Positions 1-5,917 of a stretch of 23,794 nucleotides of DNA are shown piece after piece. The translations under genes and the position numbers were made by a program. Below the pieces are notes generated by a model. That model made no database searches and was not told where the DNA came from. It saw only the letters and a program-made list of their open reading frames with translations. Origin of the DNA: Bacteriovoracaceae bacterium (lineage in GTDB: Bacteria; Bdellovibrionota; Bacteriovoracia; Bacteriovoracales; Bacteriovoracaceae); contig JAGSHJ010000003.1 of the NCBI GenBank assembly GCA_023954595.1, positions 1-23,794 of the forward strand, given 5' to 3'. Every line of letters begins with the position of its first letter. The stretch's first letter is position 1.

Positions 1-43
1 ACAAAACCCTACTGGCAAGGTCGTACATCATATTTAAGTTCAT
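1..43 (-). CDS. Possible 5' end of a leftward gene running off the window
   Basis: On the minus strand an ATG at 43 opens a frame of 14 codons to the window edge (MNLNMMYDLASRVL). A purine-rich Shine-Dalgarno-like stretch (AGGGAAG) lies about 9 nt upstream. Two further in-frame ATGs follow at once, so the exact start is uncertain. It would be divergent from the small exported protein at 306. The product cannot be recognised from 14 residues, and a chance frame of this length is quite possible. Confidence 0.35.
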   Translation of the reverse strand, partial: MNLNMMYDLASRVL

Positions 44-305
44 ATTTTTTATCTTCCCTCTCCCTCTTTAGTACACCCGATGAAATGACCATGCCGAAAA
101 ATTCCGTTGTGAATCCTAATCGGACATACCTTAGGGCAACTTAAGATTAGTCTTTCTTTAAGCTTTTAAAAAATTTGGCAAATTCTCCGGTGAACCTTGT
201 GTACTGTTTAGTTTCTATACACCCCCATGAAACTTGTTCTAATGGTCTAATGTAGGGCCTAAGTTTATGTCATAATGCTCTCACTTAATAACATTTGGGA
301 GTGAA
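44..305. other. Intergenic region with a weak promoter for the exported protein
   Basis: About 260 bases without a convincing gene. A -10-like CATAAT at 271-276 precedes the plus-strand gene at 306, with no good -35 at 16-18 nt. The gene's ribosome site, GGGAGTGA, sits at 298-305, just before the ATG. Nothing else recognisable was seen. Confidence 0.4.
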
Positions 306-731
306 ATGAGATTTTTGGCCATCTGCCTGCTATTTGCTGTGAATACCTTCGCTAACTCAACCTACATTGATGACAGTAAGTTCATTTATTGGAGTATGTC
401 CGCTCAATATGGAATAGAAGGTAAAAGCTTTAGATATCTCATTGATCAAGAAAGTAGCGCGATTCTAAGTGCTAAAGGCTACAAAGTTGTTTCTAACTAT
501 AAAGACTCAAACATCAACATTCACACTAAAGCTATCTGTCATGGAGATGGAATAAGATCGAACTACAGAGAAGACTTTCAAGATTGTTCATACCAATTAA
601 TTGTAGAAAAGAATGGTGAGTATGAGTATGCCGGGAAAGAGGCCTACTTTGAAAACCTCAAAGACACACTAAAACTTAAAAATAAAATGCTCGAACTATT
701 CAAAGAGTTGCCCCACGCAGACGCTCTTTAA
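306..731 (+). CDS. Small exported protein of unknown function
   Basis: A 141-aa protein. The N-terminus (MRFLAICLLFAVNTFANS) is a short, typical Sec signal peptide with a likely cleavage after AFANS or thereabouts, so the mature protein should be periplasmic or outside the cell. The mature part mixes charged and aromatic residues, has two cysteines (in the segments AICHGDG and FQDCSY) that could pair, and has a Lys-rich C-terminal helix. A GGGAGTGA ribosome site immediately upstream supports the start. It stands alone, followed about 10 nt later by the promoter of the B12 riboswitch. I do not recognise the family. Confidence 0.75.
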   Translation: MRFLAICLLFAVNTFANSTYIDDSKFIYWSMSAQYGIEGKSFRYLIDQESSAILSAKGYKVVSNYKDSNINIHTKAICHGDGIRSNYREDFQDCSYQLIVEKNGEYEYAGKEAYFENLKDTLKLKNKMLELFKELPHADAL

Positions 732-740
732 ACTTCATTC

Positions 741-770
741 TTGGCAAACTCCCTCTCATAGAAGTATGAT
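741..770 (+). promoter_or_regulatory. Sigma-70-type promoter for the cobalamin riboswitch transcript
   Basis: A -35 TTGGCA at 741-746 and a -10 TATGAT at 765-770, each 5/6 to consensus, with an 18-nt spacer. Transcription would start near 777, at the 5' edge of the riboswitch. This promoter lies just after the stop codon of the exported protein and is the only good one in this gap. Confidence 0.6.
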
Positions 771-776
771 TCTCCC

Positions 777-898
777 ACAAATTGGTCAAGTCGGTGAAGC
801 TGGTGAAATTCCAGCGCTGTCCCGCAACGGTGTGTTGATTTATTCAATGAGCCCGATCCTGGCAGGCCATGTCTATCTATTTACCCGAGGAGGAACAC
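777..898 (+). ncRNA. Cobalamin (B12) riboswitch
   Basis: The core of a B12 riboswitch is plain. GGTGAAGCTGGTGAAATTCC at about 791-810 gives a hairpin whose arms are GCTGG and CCAGC. It is followed by the hallmark B12 box GCTGTCCCGCAACGGTG (813-829). A variable hairpin comes next (TTGA...TCAA), then the 3' box AGCCCGATCCTGGCAGG (about 849-865). The 5' paired region is short compared with the longest members. The 3' end runs into GAGGAGG, a strong ribosome site just before an ATG at 901. This arrangement suggests translational control, with the expression platform hiding the ribosome site when cobalamin is bound. The next full gene is an acyl-CoA thioesterase. Confidence 0.9.
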
Positions 899-900
899 TT

Positions 901-924
901 ATGAATTTCATCATTACCAGCTAG
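901..924 (+). CDS. Seven-codon ORF directly under the riboswitch
   Basis: The frame is MNFIITS then TAG. It is preceded by GAGGAGG about 7 nt upstream, one of the strongest ribosome sites in the window, and placed where a B12-controlled start codon is expected. It is too short to be a normal protein. It may be a leader peptide coupling the riboswitch to the thioesterase 93 nt downstream, or the remnant of a riboswitch-controlled gene. The +1 frame stays open after it (905-1042) and encodes a hydrophobic stretch, but has no start codon. Confidence 0.4.
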   Translation: MNFIITS

Positions 925-1016
925 CTACACCCATTTTTTTACGTTTAATTTAACTATTTTGTTACCTGCATTCTTATTGTGCGGGGCTACGCCTATTTAT
1001 TTAGAAAGGAAAATTT

Positions 1017-1418
1017 ATGTCCATTATAGAGAAGAAAATTGAAGAATCGAGAACCACAATTGTACGCGCTATTTTTCCAGGAAGCACAAACCACTATGAC
1101 ACATTATTTGGAGGTAATGCTTTAAAGTGGATGGATGAAGTGGCCTTCATTACAGCAACACGATTTGGAAGAAAGAAATTTGTCACCGTATCAAGTGATA
1201 GAATTGATTTTAATATGCCGATTCCCGGAGGACACTTTGCTGAACTTGTCGGAGAGGTGGTAAAAGTTGGTAACACAAGCTTAGTAGTTGAAGTGTCTCT
1301 TTATCTTGAACAAATGTATGAGCCTGGCAAGGTATTGGCGGTAAAGGGAAGTTTTACCTTTGTCGCCATTGATGATGAGAGAAAACCTGTAAGAATCATT
1401 GAAGAAGCAAAAGCATAA
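1017..1418 (+). CDS. Acyl-CoA thioesterase, hotdog fold (YciA/ACOT type)
   Basis: A 133-aa single hotdog domain that should hydrolyse acyl-CoA thioesters to free acid and CoA in the cytoplasm. The family signature NHYDTLFGG is at residues 25-33. It is followed by the helix with the catalytic acid D40 in KWMDEVA, then strand-rich sequence with SSDRIDF and the typical later strands. The length is normal for bacterial YciA-like enzymes. The ribosome site AAAGGA lies about 8 nt before the ATG. It is the first full-length gene after the B12 riboswitch, so its expression may depend on cobalamin status. The substrate cannot be read from sequence. A link to propionyl- or methylmalonyl-CoA metabolism is only a guess. 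The stop codon overlaps the A-run of the terminator that faces the opposite strand. Confidence 0.9.
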   Translation: MSIIEKKIEESRTTIVRAIFPGSTNHYDTLFGGNALKWMDEVAFITATRFGRKKFVTVSSDRIDFNMPIPGGHFAELVGEVVKVGNTSLVVEVSLYLEQMYEPGKVLAVKGSFTFVAIDDERKPVRIIEEAKA

Positions 1419-1441
1419 AAAAAGGGAGGCCTCGGCCTCCC
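1417..1441 (-). terminator. Rho-independent terminator, strongest on the minus strand
   Basis: The stem GGGAGGC / GCCTCCC (1424-1430 with 1435-1441) has a 4-nt loop. On the minus strand it is followed by seven T (A-run 1417-1423), ideal for ending the secreted-protein operon whose last stop is at 1467. On the plus strand the same hairpin ends the thioesterase transcript but has only a poor U-tract. Its stem is identical to that of the nqr terminator at 5865-5889. Confidence 0.9.
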
Positions 1442-1466
1442 CTACTATAATCTGTCTTTTATCTTA

Positions 1467-2198
1467 TTAATTTAGGCAGTAGTTCTCTCGAGCACGAAGT
1501 AAAATCTTTTTACGTGCCTGAGATGCACTCCCACTGGAAGCATTTAAGAAGCTATTTTCAGCAGCTTCTGGACTCAACCCCTGGCCAAAGCTATAAGCGT
1601 TTACCTTACTACCTCTGACGATCAACTCCACCATAGACTGACCTGATTCAGTTTTTACTCTAAGATTACAACCATTATTTCTTGTACGCATTAAGCGAAA
1701 TATATCCTGACTTTGATCAGCTGTATTTTTCTTATAAGCTGCCACATAGCTTGAAGAATAAGCATAGTTGTCATCGTCTAGGATATTTTGGGCCCTAAGC
1801 GCTTCGTGCAAGAAAAAGATGTCATCTACATAGGAGTTGGAGTTCAACTTCTTTTCCCATTTTTGTTGAACAATCTCATTGGCAGAACAATCAATACGAA
1901 TTTTTCTAGAGTTTTCTTTAAAGACCCATGCAAGCTTATTCTCACGTTGAATTGTCTCCATCTGCTCTTCTGTTGCGCACAGTACATTTAATTCAAGCTG
2001 AACAATCACTCCTAATGAGAGATAGTTAAAATTAAGCTTTTGTTTGGCATCTTCAGACATATATTCAATATCAGTCATAATTTGTTCTATCTTATGCTTT
2101 ACTGCAGACTCTAGTGGGTGGCCACCACCTTCTCCAACACCAGACCACGCATTAAAACAGAGACAAAATGTACTAATCAAGATCACTAGTTTTTTCAT
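1467..2198 (-). CDS. Exported protein, last gene of the secreted-protein operon
   Basis: A 243-aa protein with a Sec signal peptide (MKKLVILISTFCLCFNAWSG), then GVGEGGGHPLES, a Gly-rich mature N-terminus. Four cysteines in the mature part (about residues 74, 104, 177 and 241) suggest disulfides. A HEALR motif at 131-135 is followed by DDD at 141-143, a Y-rich patch and SSS. This vaguely resembles the HE..L/Y motif with a downstream D/Y seen in other secreted Bdellovibrionota proteins, but there is no full HExxH zinc site and I make no enzyme claim. It starts 9 nt after the regulator gene with a GGAG ribosome site and is followed by the strong terminator at 1417-1441. Confidence 0.8.
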   Translation of the reverse strand: MKKLVILISTFCLCFNAWSGVGEGGGHPLESAVKHKIEQIMTDIEYMSEDAKQKLNFNYLSLGVIVQLELNVLCATEEQMETIQRENKLAWVFKENSRKIRIDCSANEIVQQKWEKKLNSNSYVDDIFFLHEALRAQNILDDDNYAYSSSYVAAYKKNTADQSQDIFRLMRTRNNGCNLRVKTESGQSMVELIVRGSKVNAYSFGQGLSPEAAENSFLNASSGSASQARKKILLRARENYCLN

Positions 2199-2207
2199 AT
2201 AAAACTC

Positions 2208-3020
2208 CTATTTTTGCAGTGGAAACAAACCTATTTCCATTGCATATACTTTATCTTTTTTTCCAGATTCTAATAAATTCGACATGGCCTCGTTAAATTC
2301 AGAAATAAGCTTTTTGGCCTCAGGCAAACGATCTACATCTATACACATAGTCATGCTGGTCATACTTCTCTTTTCGATAGGTACTTCTTCTATAGACTCA
2401 ATTGCCTTTTCTCTAATTTGAATTTGTTTGTTTCTTCTAGCGACACTTGTAGCGGTGTACATTTCATCTAGGCGAAGTTGGTCATCAACCGCTTTATACT
2501 CACCATTTTCTTCAGTCAGAAATCCAAGATTAAGAAGACGTTTAATTGCGACCTTAACCTTTAATTCATCAACACCAAGTTGCTTTGAGATCCACTTGGT
2601 GCATGATTTAAACTCACTTAGTCTGGTCATCTCTAAAATTGTAAAGCAATACCACTCACTAACACTGTGATAATAGTCGTTTTGTAATTCTTTAAACTTT
2701 AGGTCTTTTAAGGCCTTCTCATTTACTTTATATTTTTTAATAGCAGGTGGAATTCTTTGAAGCTTTCTTTTTCTTTGAGCTGAAACAATAGAGTCTAGAA
2801 AGTGCTGCCGTCCTTTTGGATCTACAGATAGCTTTTCCGCAACTTTCTCTCCAAATTCCAGAGAAGGTGTTCTCTTACCATTCAAGACAAGGGAGAGCAC
2901 TCCAGAGTTCACATTTAAAGACTTTGAGAAGGCTCTCATAGAGTAACTAGAGTTCTTCTGCTTTCTAAGCAGGAGCTCTTTCTCTAGCGCTTGAATGTAG
3001 TAGTTCTCAACGTTTTGCAT
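2208..3020 (-). CDS. TIGR02147-family transcription regulator (HTH + DUF4423)
   Basis: A 270-aa cytoplasmic protein with no signal peptide. Residues about 25-66 (SMRAFSKSLNVNSGVLSLVLNGKR and following) form a lambda-repressor/XRE-like helix-turn-helix. The rest, with a winged-helix-like part near 115-175 and a long C-terminal domain, matches the TIGR02147 family, which is concentrated in Fibrobacteres and Bdellovibrio relatives. It sits inside an operon of exported proteins with 9-nt gaps on both sides, so it probably senses a cytoplasmic signal and controls this operon or others. The operon promoter at 5628-5656 is a candidate target. Family assignment rests on recognition of length, HTH layout and C-terminal sequence, not on a search. 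Confidence 0.85.
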   Translation of the reverse strand: MQNVENYYIQALEKELLLRKQKNSSYSMRAFSKSLNVNSGVLSLVLNGKRTPSLEFGEKVAEKLSVDPKGRQHFLDSIVSAQRKRKLQRIPPAIKKYKVNEKALKDLKFKELQNDYYHSVSEWYCFTILEMTRLSEFKSCTKWISKQLGVDELKVKVAIKRLLNLGFLTEENGEYKAVDDQLRLDEMYTATSVARRNKQIQIREKAIESIEEVPIEKRSMTSMTMCIDVDRLPEAKKLISEFNEAMSNLLESGKKDKVYAMEIGLFPLQK

Positions 3021-3029
3021 AATTATAAA

Positions 3030-4397
3030 TTAATAAGCATAAAGACGAAATTCACCGTCTTCCTCTATAACTCCACAGTTTTCTAGAAATTTGTTTGTTT
3101 TATGATCCACACAAGCTCTGCCTTTTAATGAAAGGATGTGCTCGTTTTTATCCATTGGAATTTTTGCCTTAAGAGACACGACTCTAGTGGATGTTCCTTT
3201 TTTGATCTTTAGGATATTTAATTCTAAAACACCTTCTTCTTGGTCATACCTTCCAGGTGTAAACTTAAACAAGGTCCCTCTTTGTTGTTTAATTCCGCCT
3301 ATTAAAAGCTCAACCGAGTCATCTCTTGCAACTTTGGTTAATAGTTTATTATGTTGAATATACGCATTAGAGTCGGAACTTAGCGCTACTCGTGCATGAC
3401 GTTTGAATGAGTTGGTTGCAAACTCTTCTTCAGTGTAAATCTCTTTTTCCAGGCCTATAAGCTCTTGTGCGCACTCTTGCGTCTCGCAAAGCTCATACAT
3501 CTGAGTATATGCCTTAAAGCTTTTAGCGATTGAGTCCTTCTCCAACTCTTTAGCAAACTTCTTCATCACCAAAGAGCTATAAGTAAAGTAGAGATGACGA
3601 TCACTAGATATAAGCCTTAATAAAGCTCCTGCTCCATATTTATTTGCAAAATATATAATGAGCTCTTCGTTAATCTGCTCATATGTTTTAATCTCCATGC
3701 TTTGTAGTTCTTCAACAAGCTTTGAAAGGTTCTTTGTTGATGAAGAAACAACGTCATCCGGGGCCATTGAGATCGCTGACTTTTGATAATATTTTTTTGC
3801 ATTTAATGGAATCAAAGGTCCATCCTCTAAGGGGATCCCTGAAGATTTTAAAAGATTTGATACGGCCACAATACAGTTATTGGTGATAAACTTGTATGTC
3901 CCCATACTTTTTGGATCTTCATATGCCTTTCTTAAATTCTCAAATAGAGAGCTTTTAATTTCTTCGTTCAAAGCAATTGTTATTCTCTCCAGTGGACGAG
4001 ATTCTCCAACGACATACTGATCCCAGAAATAATAAAAATAGTCTGCTTCAAAAGTTAGTGGATACGATCCATATAAACCTTTTGCATACATAGAAATAAC
4101 CGAGTCGGACTTAGCCGACACCGTGGACAAATCTGCTACTAAACTTATTGCGATATTGTTGTAATATTTTTTTTCGTTTTTATTTACAAAAACTAAAAAT
4201 GCATGACCCCAACGACTAAACATAGGGCCGTCTTCATAGCCACCAGCAACGTGAACGTCGATTCCAATAATATCGTCTTGGCTTTGAAATAGCTCTTGCA
4301 TTACGATATCTGTCGGGGTGTCAATCTGAGACGCCCCTACATGTGTAGAAGCGCTCAGTAGAACAAGTTGAATAATAATAAGTTTTAATAGTTTCAT
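3030..4397 (-). CDS. Exported Lnb N-terminal/DUF4105-like protein
   Basis: A 455-aa protein with a Sec signal peptide (MKLLKLIIIQLVLLSASTHVGAS). Residues about 45-195 match the DUF4105 / Lnb N-terminal periplasmic domain. SRWGHAFLVF (61-70) carries H65, a YNNIA strand follows, then GLYGSYP, and TNNCIVAVSNLL carries C175. The His-then-Cys order fits a circularly permuted papain-like (NlpC/P60-type) thiol hydrolase; this fold assignment is inference. The C-terminal 250 residues are unassigned, with a helical region holding a Cys pair (YELCETQEC) and a basic, strand-rich end. It lies 9 nt after the second Gly-rich paralogue and 9 nt before the TIGR02147 gene. Confidence 0.7.
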   Translation of the reverse strand: MKLLKLIIIQLVLLSASTHVGASQIDTPTDIVMQELFQSQDDIIGIDVHVAGGYEDGPMFSRWGHAFLVFVNKNEKKYYNNIAISLVADLSTVSAKSDSVISMYAKGLYGSYPLTFEADYFYYFWDQYVVGESRPLERITIALNEEIKSSLFENLRKAYEDPKSMGTYKFITNNCIVAVSNLLKSSGIPLEDGPLIPLNAKKYYQKSAISMAPDDVVSSSTKNLSKLVEELQSMEIKTYEQINEELIIYFANKYGAGALLRLISSDRHLYFTYSSLVMKKFAKELEKDSIAKSFKAYTQMYELCETQECAQELIGLEKEIYTEEEFATNSFKRHARVALSSDSNAYIQHNKLLTKVARDDSVELLIGGIKQQRGTLFKFTPGRYDQEEGVLELNILKIKKGTSTRVVSLKAKIPMDKNEHILSLKGRACVDHKTNKFLENCGVIEEDGEFRLYAY

Positions 4398-4406
4398 TAG
4401 TTATCT

Positions 4407-4952
4407 TTAGTAAGTTAAGTAATTTACGATCTTAGTTTTAAGGCTTTCTTTGTTTGGAACTTTGAAATCACCTTGTTCGTCGTAGCACAGGGAAAGGTCT
4501 GCACTTAAAGTTTTAATAGCATCGAGAATCTCTTGGTCTGTAGGAAGGACTGCGTTTCTATCCTTTCCAATTTCTCTTTTAACTAGTTTTATGAAGCTCA
4601 GAACTTCAATTTTAGTCGTATGATTTTTTTCCACATTCCACAAAATTGAGTAAGCATAACTCTCACTTGCATCAAGCTCAGCTGAATCAGCTAAAAATTG
4701 ATCAAATCCCGCTACACTAGTAGATGACAATCCAACACCCAACGGAACGAATCCACCTCCGGCAGTAGCAGTTATAGCTCCGCCCGTTAAGAAAAGACCT
4801 CCACTCATCATCATGCCGTCAGTGTTACCTTTGAAATATCGCCCCGTATGGTCATAAACTTCATTAGTACAAGTTGCTGAAGCATTAGCTCCAACGCCTA
4901 AAGTTAAAACTGTAGCCGCTGCCAAACAAATTTTTTTCGTATTTTTAAACAT
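4407..4952 (-). CDS. Exported Gly-rich protein, paralogue 2 of a tandem pair
   Basis: A 181-aa protein with a signal peptide ending near ANASA. The mature protein starts at a conserved cysteine (C28). A Gly/Ala/Met-rich hydrophobic stretch (about 45-85) follows, wide enough to span or insert into a membrane, then an acidic helical half containing FIKLVKREIGKDRNAVLPTD and a second conserved cysteine (C156). The C-terminus is NYLTY. It is clearly homologous over its whole length to the preceding gene at 4999. The ribosome site CGGAG lies about 7 nt before the ATG. It is second of five genes in the operon. The family is not recognised. The hydrophobic Gly-rich core could mean membrane insertion, but could also be the interior of a soluble fold. 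Confidence 0.8.
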   Translation of the reverse strand: MFKNTKKICLAAATVLTLGVGANASATCTNEVYDHTGRYFKGNTDGMMMSGGLFLTGGAITATAGGGFVPLGVGLSSTSVAGFDQFLADSAELDASESYAYSILWNVEKNHTTKIEVLSFIKLVKREIGKDRNAVLPTDQEILDAIKTLSADLSLCYDEQGDFKVPNKESLKTKIVNYLTY

Positions 4953-4998
4953 TTTTTTCTCCGTTAATTCTTGTATTTCTAGTTATTAAGTTATTTGC

Positions 4999-5550
4999 TT
5001 AGTATTTAATGTAATTTATTACATCGTTCTTAAGAGATTCTTTTGTTGTTACGTAAAACTCTCCCTGTCCGTCTTGGCAGGCAGTAAGATCAACATTAAC
5101 AGCGTCTACAGCTTCAATAACTTCTTCATCTGTTGGAATTACTGCTGCTTTATCTACGCCAACCTCTCTTTGAACAAACTTAATGAAACTTGCGAGCTCC
5201 ACTTCTTCAGATACTCGATAGTCTGCTTGCTGCATTACTTTTTTTGCATAAATTTGACTGTCATTAAGTTCTCTGGCCTTCTCTGTAACTTCATCTGCTA
5301 AAGCAGTAGAAGTAGTTGACATACCACCTGCTAAAAATAAGCCGCCTAGTACAGGTACTGCACCACTAGCGACAGCACCTGTAAAAATAGATGTAGACCC
5401 AAGAGCAAACTCATCAAGAGTTCCACCTTTGACTATGCCATCCTCATACTCCGAAATGCTATCGACACAGGCTGCAAATGTTTGCCCTCCAGTAGTTAGA
5501 GTTAGTACTGCGAGGGCCGCGATACATACATTTTTTGATTTCATAAACAT
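4999..5550 (-). CDS. Exported Gly-rich protein, paralogue 1, first gene of the operon
   Basis: A 183-aa protein with a signal peptide ending near QTFAA and conserved C28 at the mature N-terminus. It has a Gly/Ala-rich hydrophobic stretch (about 48-82), the conserved half FIKFVQREVGVDKAAVIPTD (123-142), C158 in ACQDGQG, and the end KESLKNDVINYIKY. Identity to the next gene is densest in the C-terminal half. The ribosome site GGAGA precedes the ATG by 6 nt. A good promoter lies 78 nt upstream. Both paralogues keep the two cysteines at nearly the same positions (28 and 156/158), consistent with one disulfide joining N- and C-termini. No known family recognised. Confidence 0.8.
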   Translation of the reverse strand: MFMKSKNVCIAALAVLTLTTGGQTFAACVDSISEYEDGIVKGGTLDEFALGSTSIFTGAVASGAVPVLGGLFLAGGMSTTSTALADEVTEKARELNDSQIYAKKVMQQADYRVSEEVELASFIKFVQREVGVDKAAVIPTDEEVIEAVDAVNVDLTACQDGQGEFYVTTKESLKNDVINYIKY

Positions 5551-5627
5551 AATTTTCTCCTATTTAGTTTTTACTTTTTCTGATTTAAATTCAGTTAAAA
5601 AGCTGTTTCTGTGTTTTTGTTGAAGCG

Positions 5628-5656
5628 TTTATACACACCACTTACACACAGCACAA
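5628..5656 (-). promoter_or_regulatory. Promoter of the five-gene secreted-protein operon
   Basis: On the minus strand: -35 TTGTGC (5656-5651), a 17-nt spacer and -10 TATAAA (5633-5628), with a TG two bases upstream of the -10. The predicted start is near 5621, leaving a leader of about 70 nt before the ATG at 5550. The spacer and surroundings contain repeated GTGTG/TGTGT, which could be a regulator site. Confidence 0.6.
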
Positions 5657-5753
5657 CCTTATCCGAAACAATGTGCTTCACATAAGACCATCCATTTTGA
5701 AGCATGGAGTTATTACATAGATGAGGCACTAAGTACTGGAATTATAATACGAA

Positions 5754-5773
5754 GGCCGCTTCAGAAGCGGGCC
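5754..5773. repeat. GC-rich inverted repeat in the gap
   Basis: GGCCGCT...AGCGGGCC forms a 7-8 bp stem with one bulge and a short loop (TCAGA, alternatively CGCTTC pairing with GAAGCG). It has no T-run on either side, so it is not a standard terminator. Its role is unknown; it could be an operator or part of a small RNA. Confidence 0.4.
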
Positions 5774-5804
5774 AGAAGAAGAACTTACAGAGGGTGTTAA
5801 GAAT

Positions 5805-5829
5805 TTAGACACAAAGATTCTATGTCTAA
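5805..5829. repeat. 7-bp inverted repeat TTAGACA / TGTCTAA
   Basis: Perfect arms at 5805-5811 and 5823-5829 with an 11-nt spacer, upstream of the nqr terminator on the plus strand. It could be a weak operator or chance. It sits beyond the end of the nqr operon, so a direct role in nqr initiation is unlikely. Confidence 0.3.
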
Positions 5830-5864
5830 GTAGTTGTTTTCATTATAGTTAGAGGTACAGACAC

Positions 5865-5889
5865 AAAAAAAGGGAGGCTTTCGCCTCCC
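5865..5889 (-). terminator. Rho-independent terminator of the nqr operon
   Basis: On the minus strand the stem GGGAGGC, a GAAA tetraloop and GCCTCCC are followed by seven T (A-run 5865-5871). It lies 28 nt beyond the nqrF stop. The stem is the same as in the terminator at 1417-1441. Confidence 0.92.
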
Positions 5890-5917
5890 CTGTATTCGAA
5901 AAAATTTGAATATATTC

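Larger units (their letters stand above)
5551..5864. other. Non-coding gap between the secreted-protein operon and nqrF
   Basis: This stretch of over 300 bases has no convincing gene. It holds the minus-strand operon promoter (5628-5656), a GC-rich inverted repeat at 5754-5773 and an inverted repeat TTAGACA / TGTCTAA at 5805-5829. A TATAAT on the plus strand at 5743-5748 has no matching -35. The nqr terminator follows at 5865-5889. Confidence 0.6.

Noticed and set aside
1094..1276. Minus-strand frame inside the thioesterase gene
   Set aside because: It is fully antisense to a clear hotdog enzyme and has no ribosome site or recognisable features.
5754..5773. GC-rich hairpin as a terminator
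   Set aside because: No T-run follows it on either strand, and no coding end is close.
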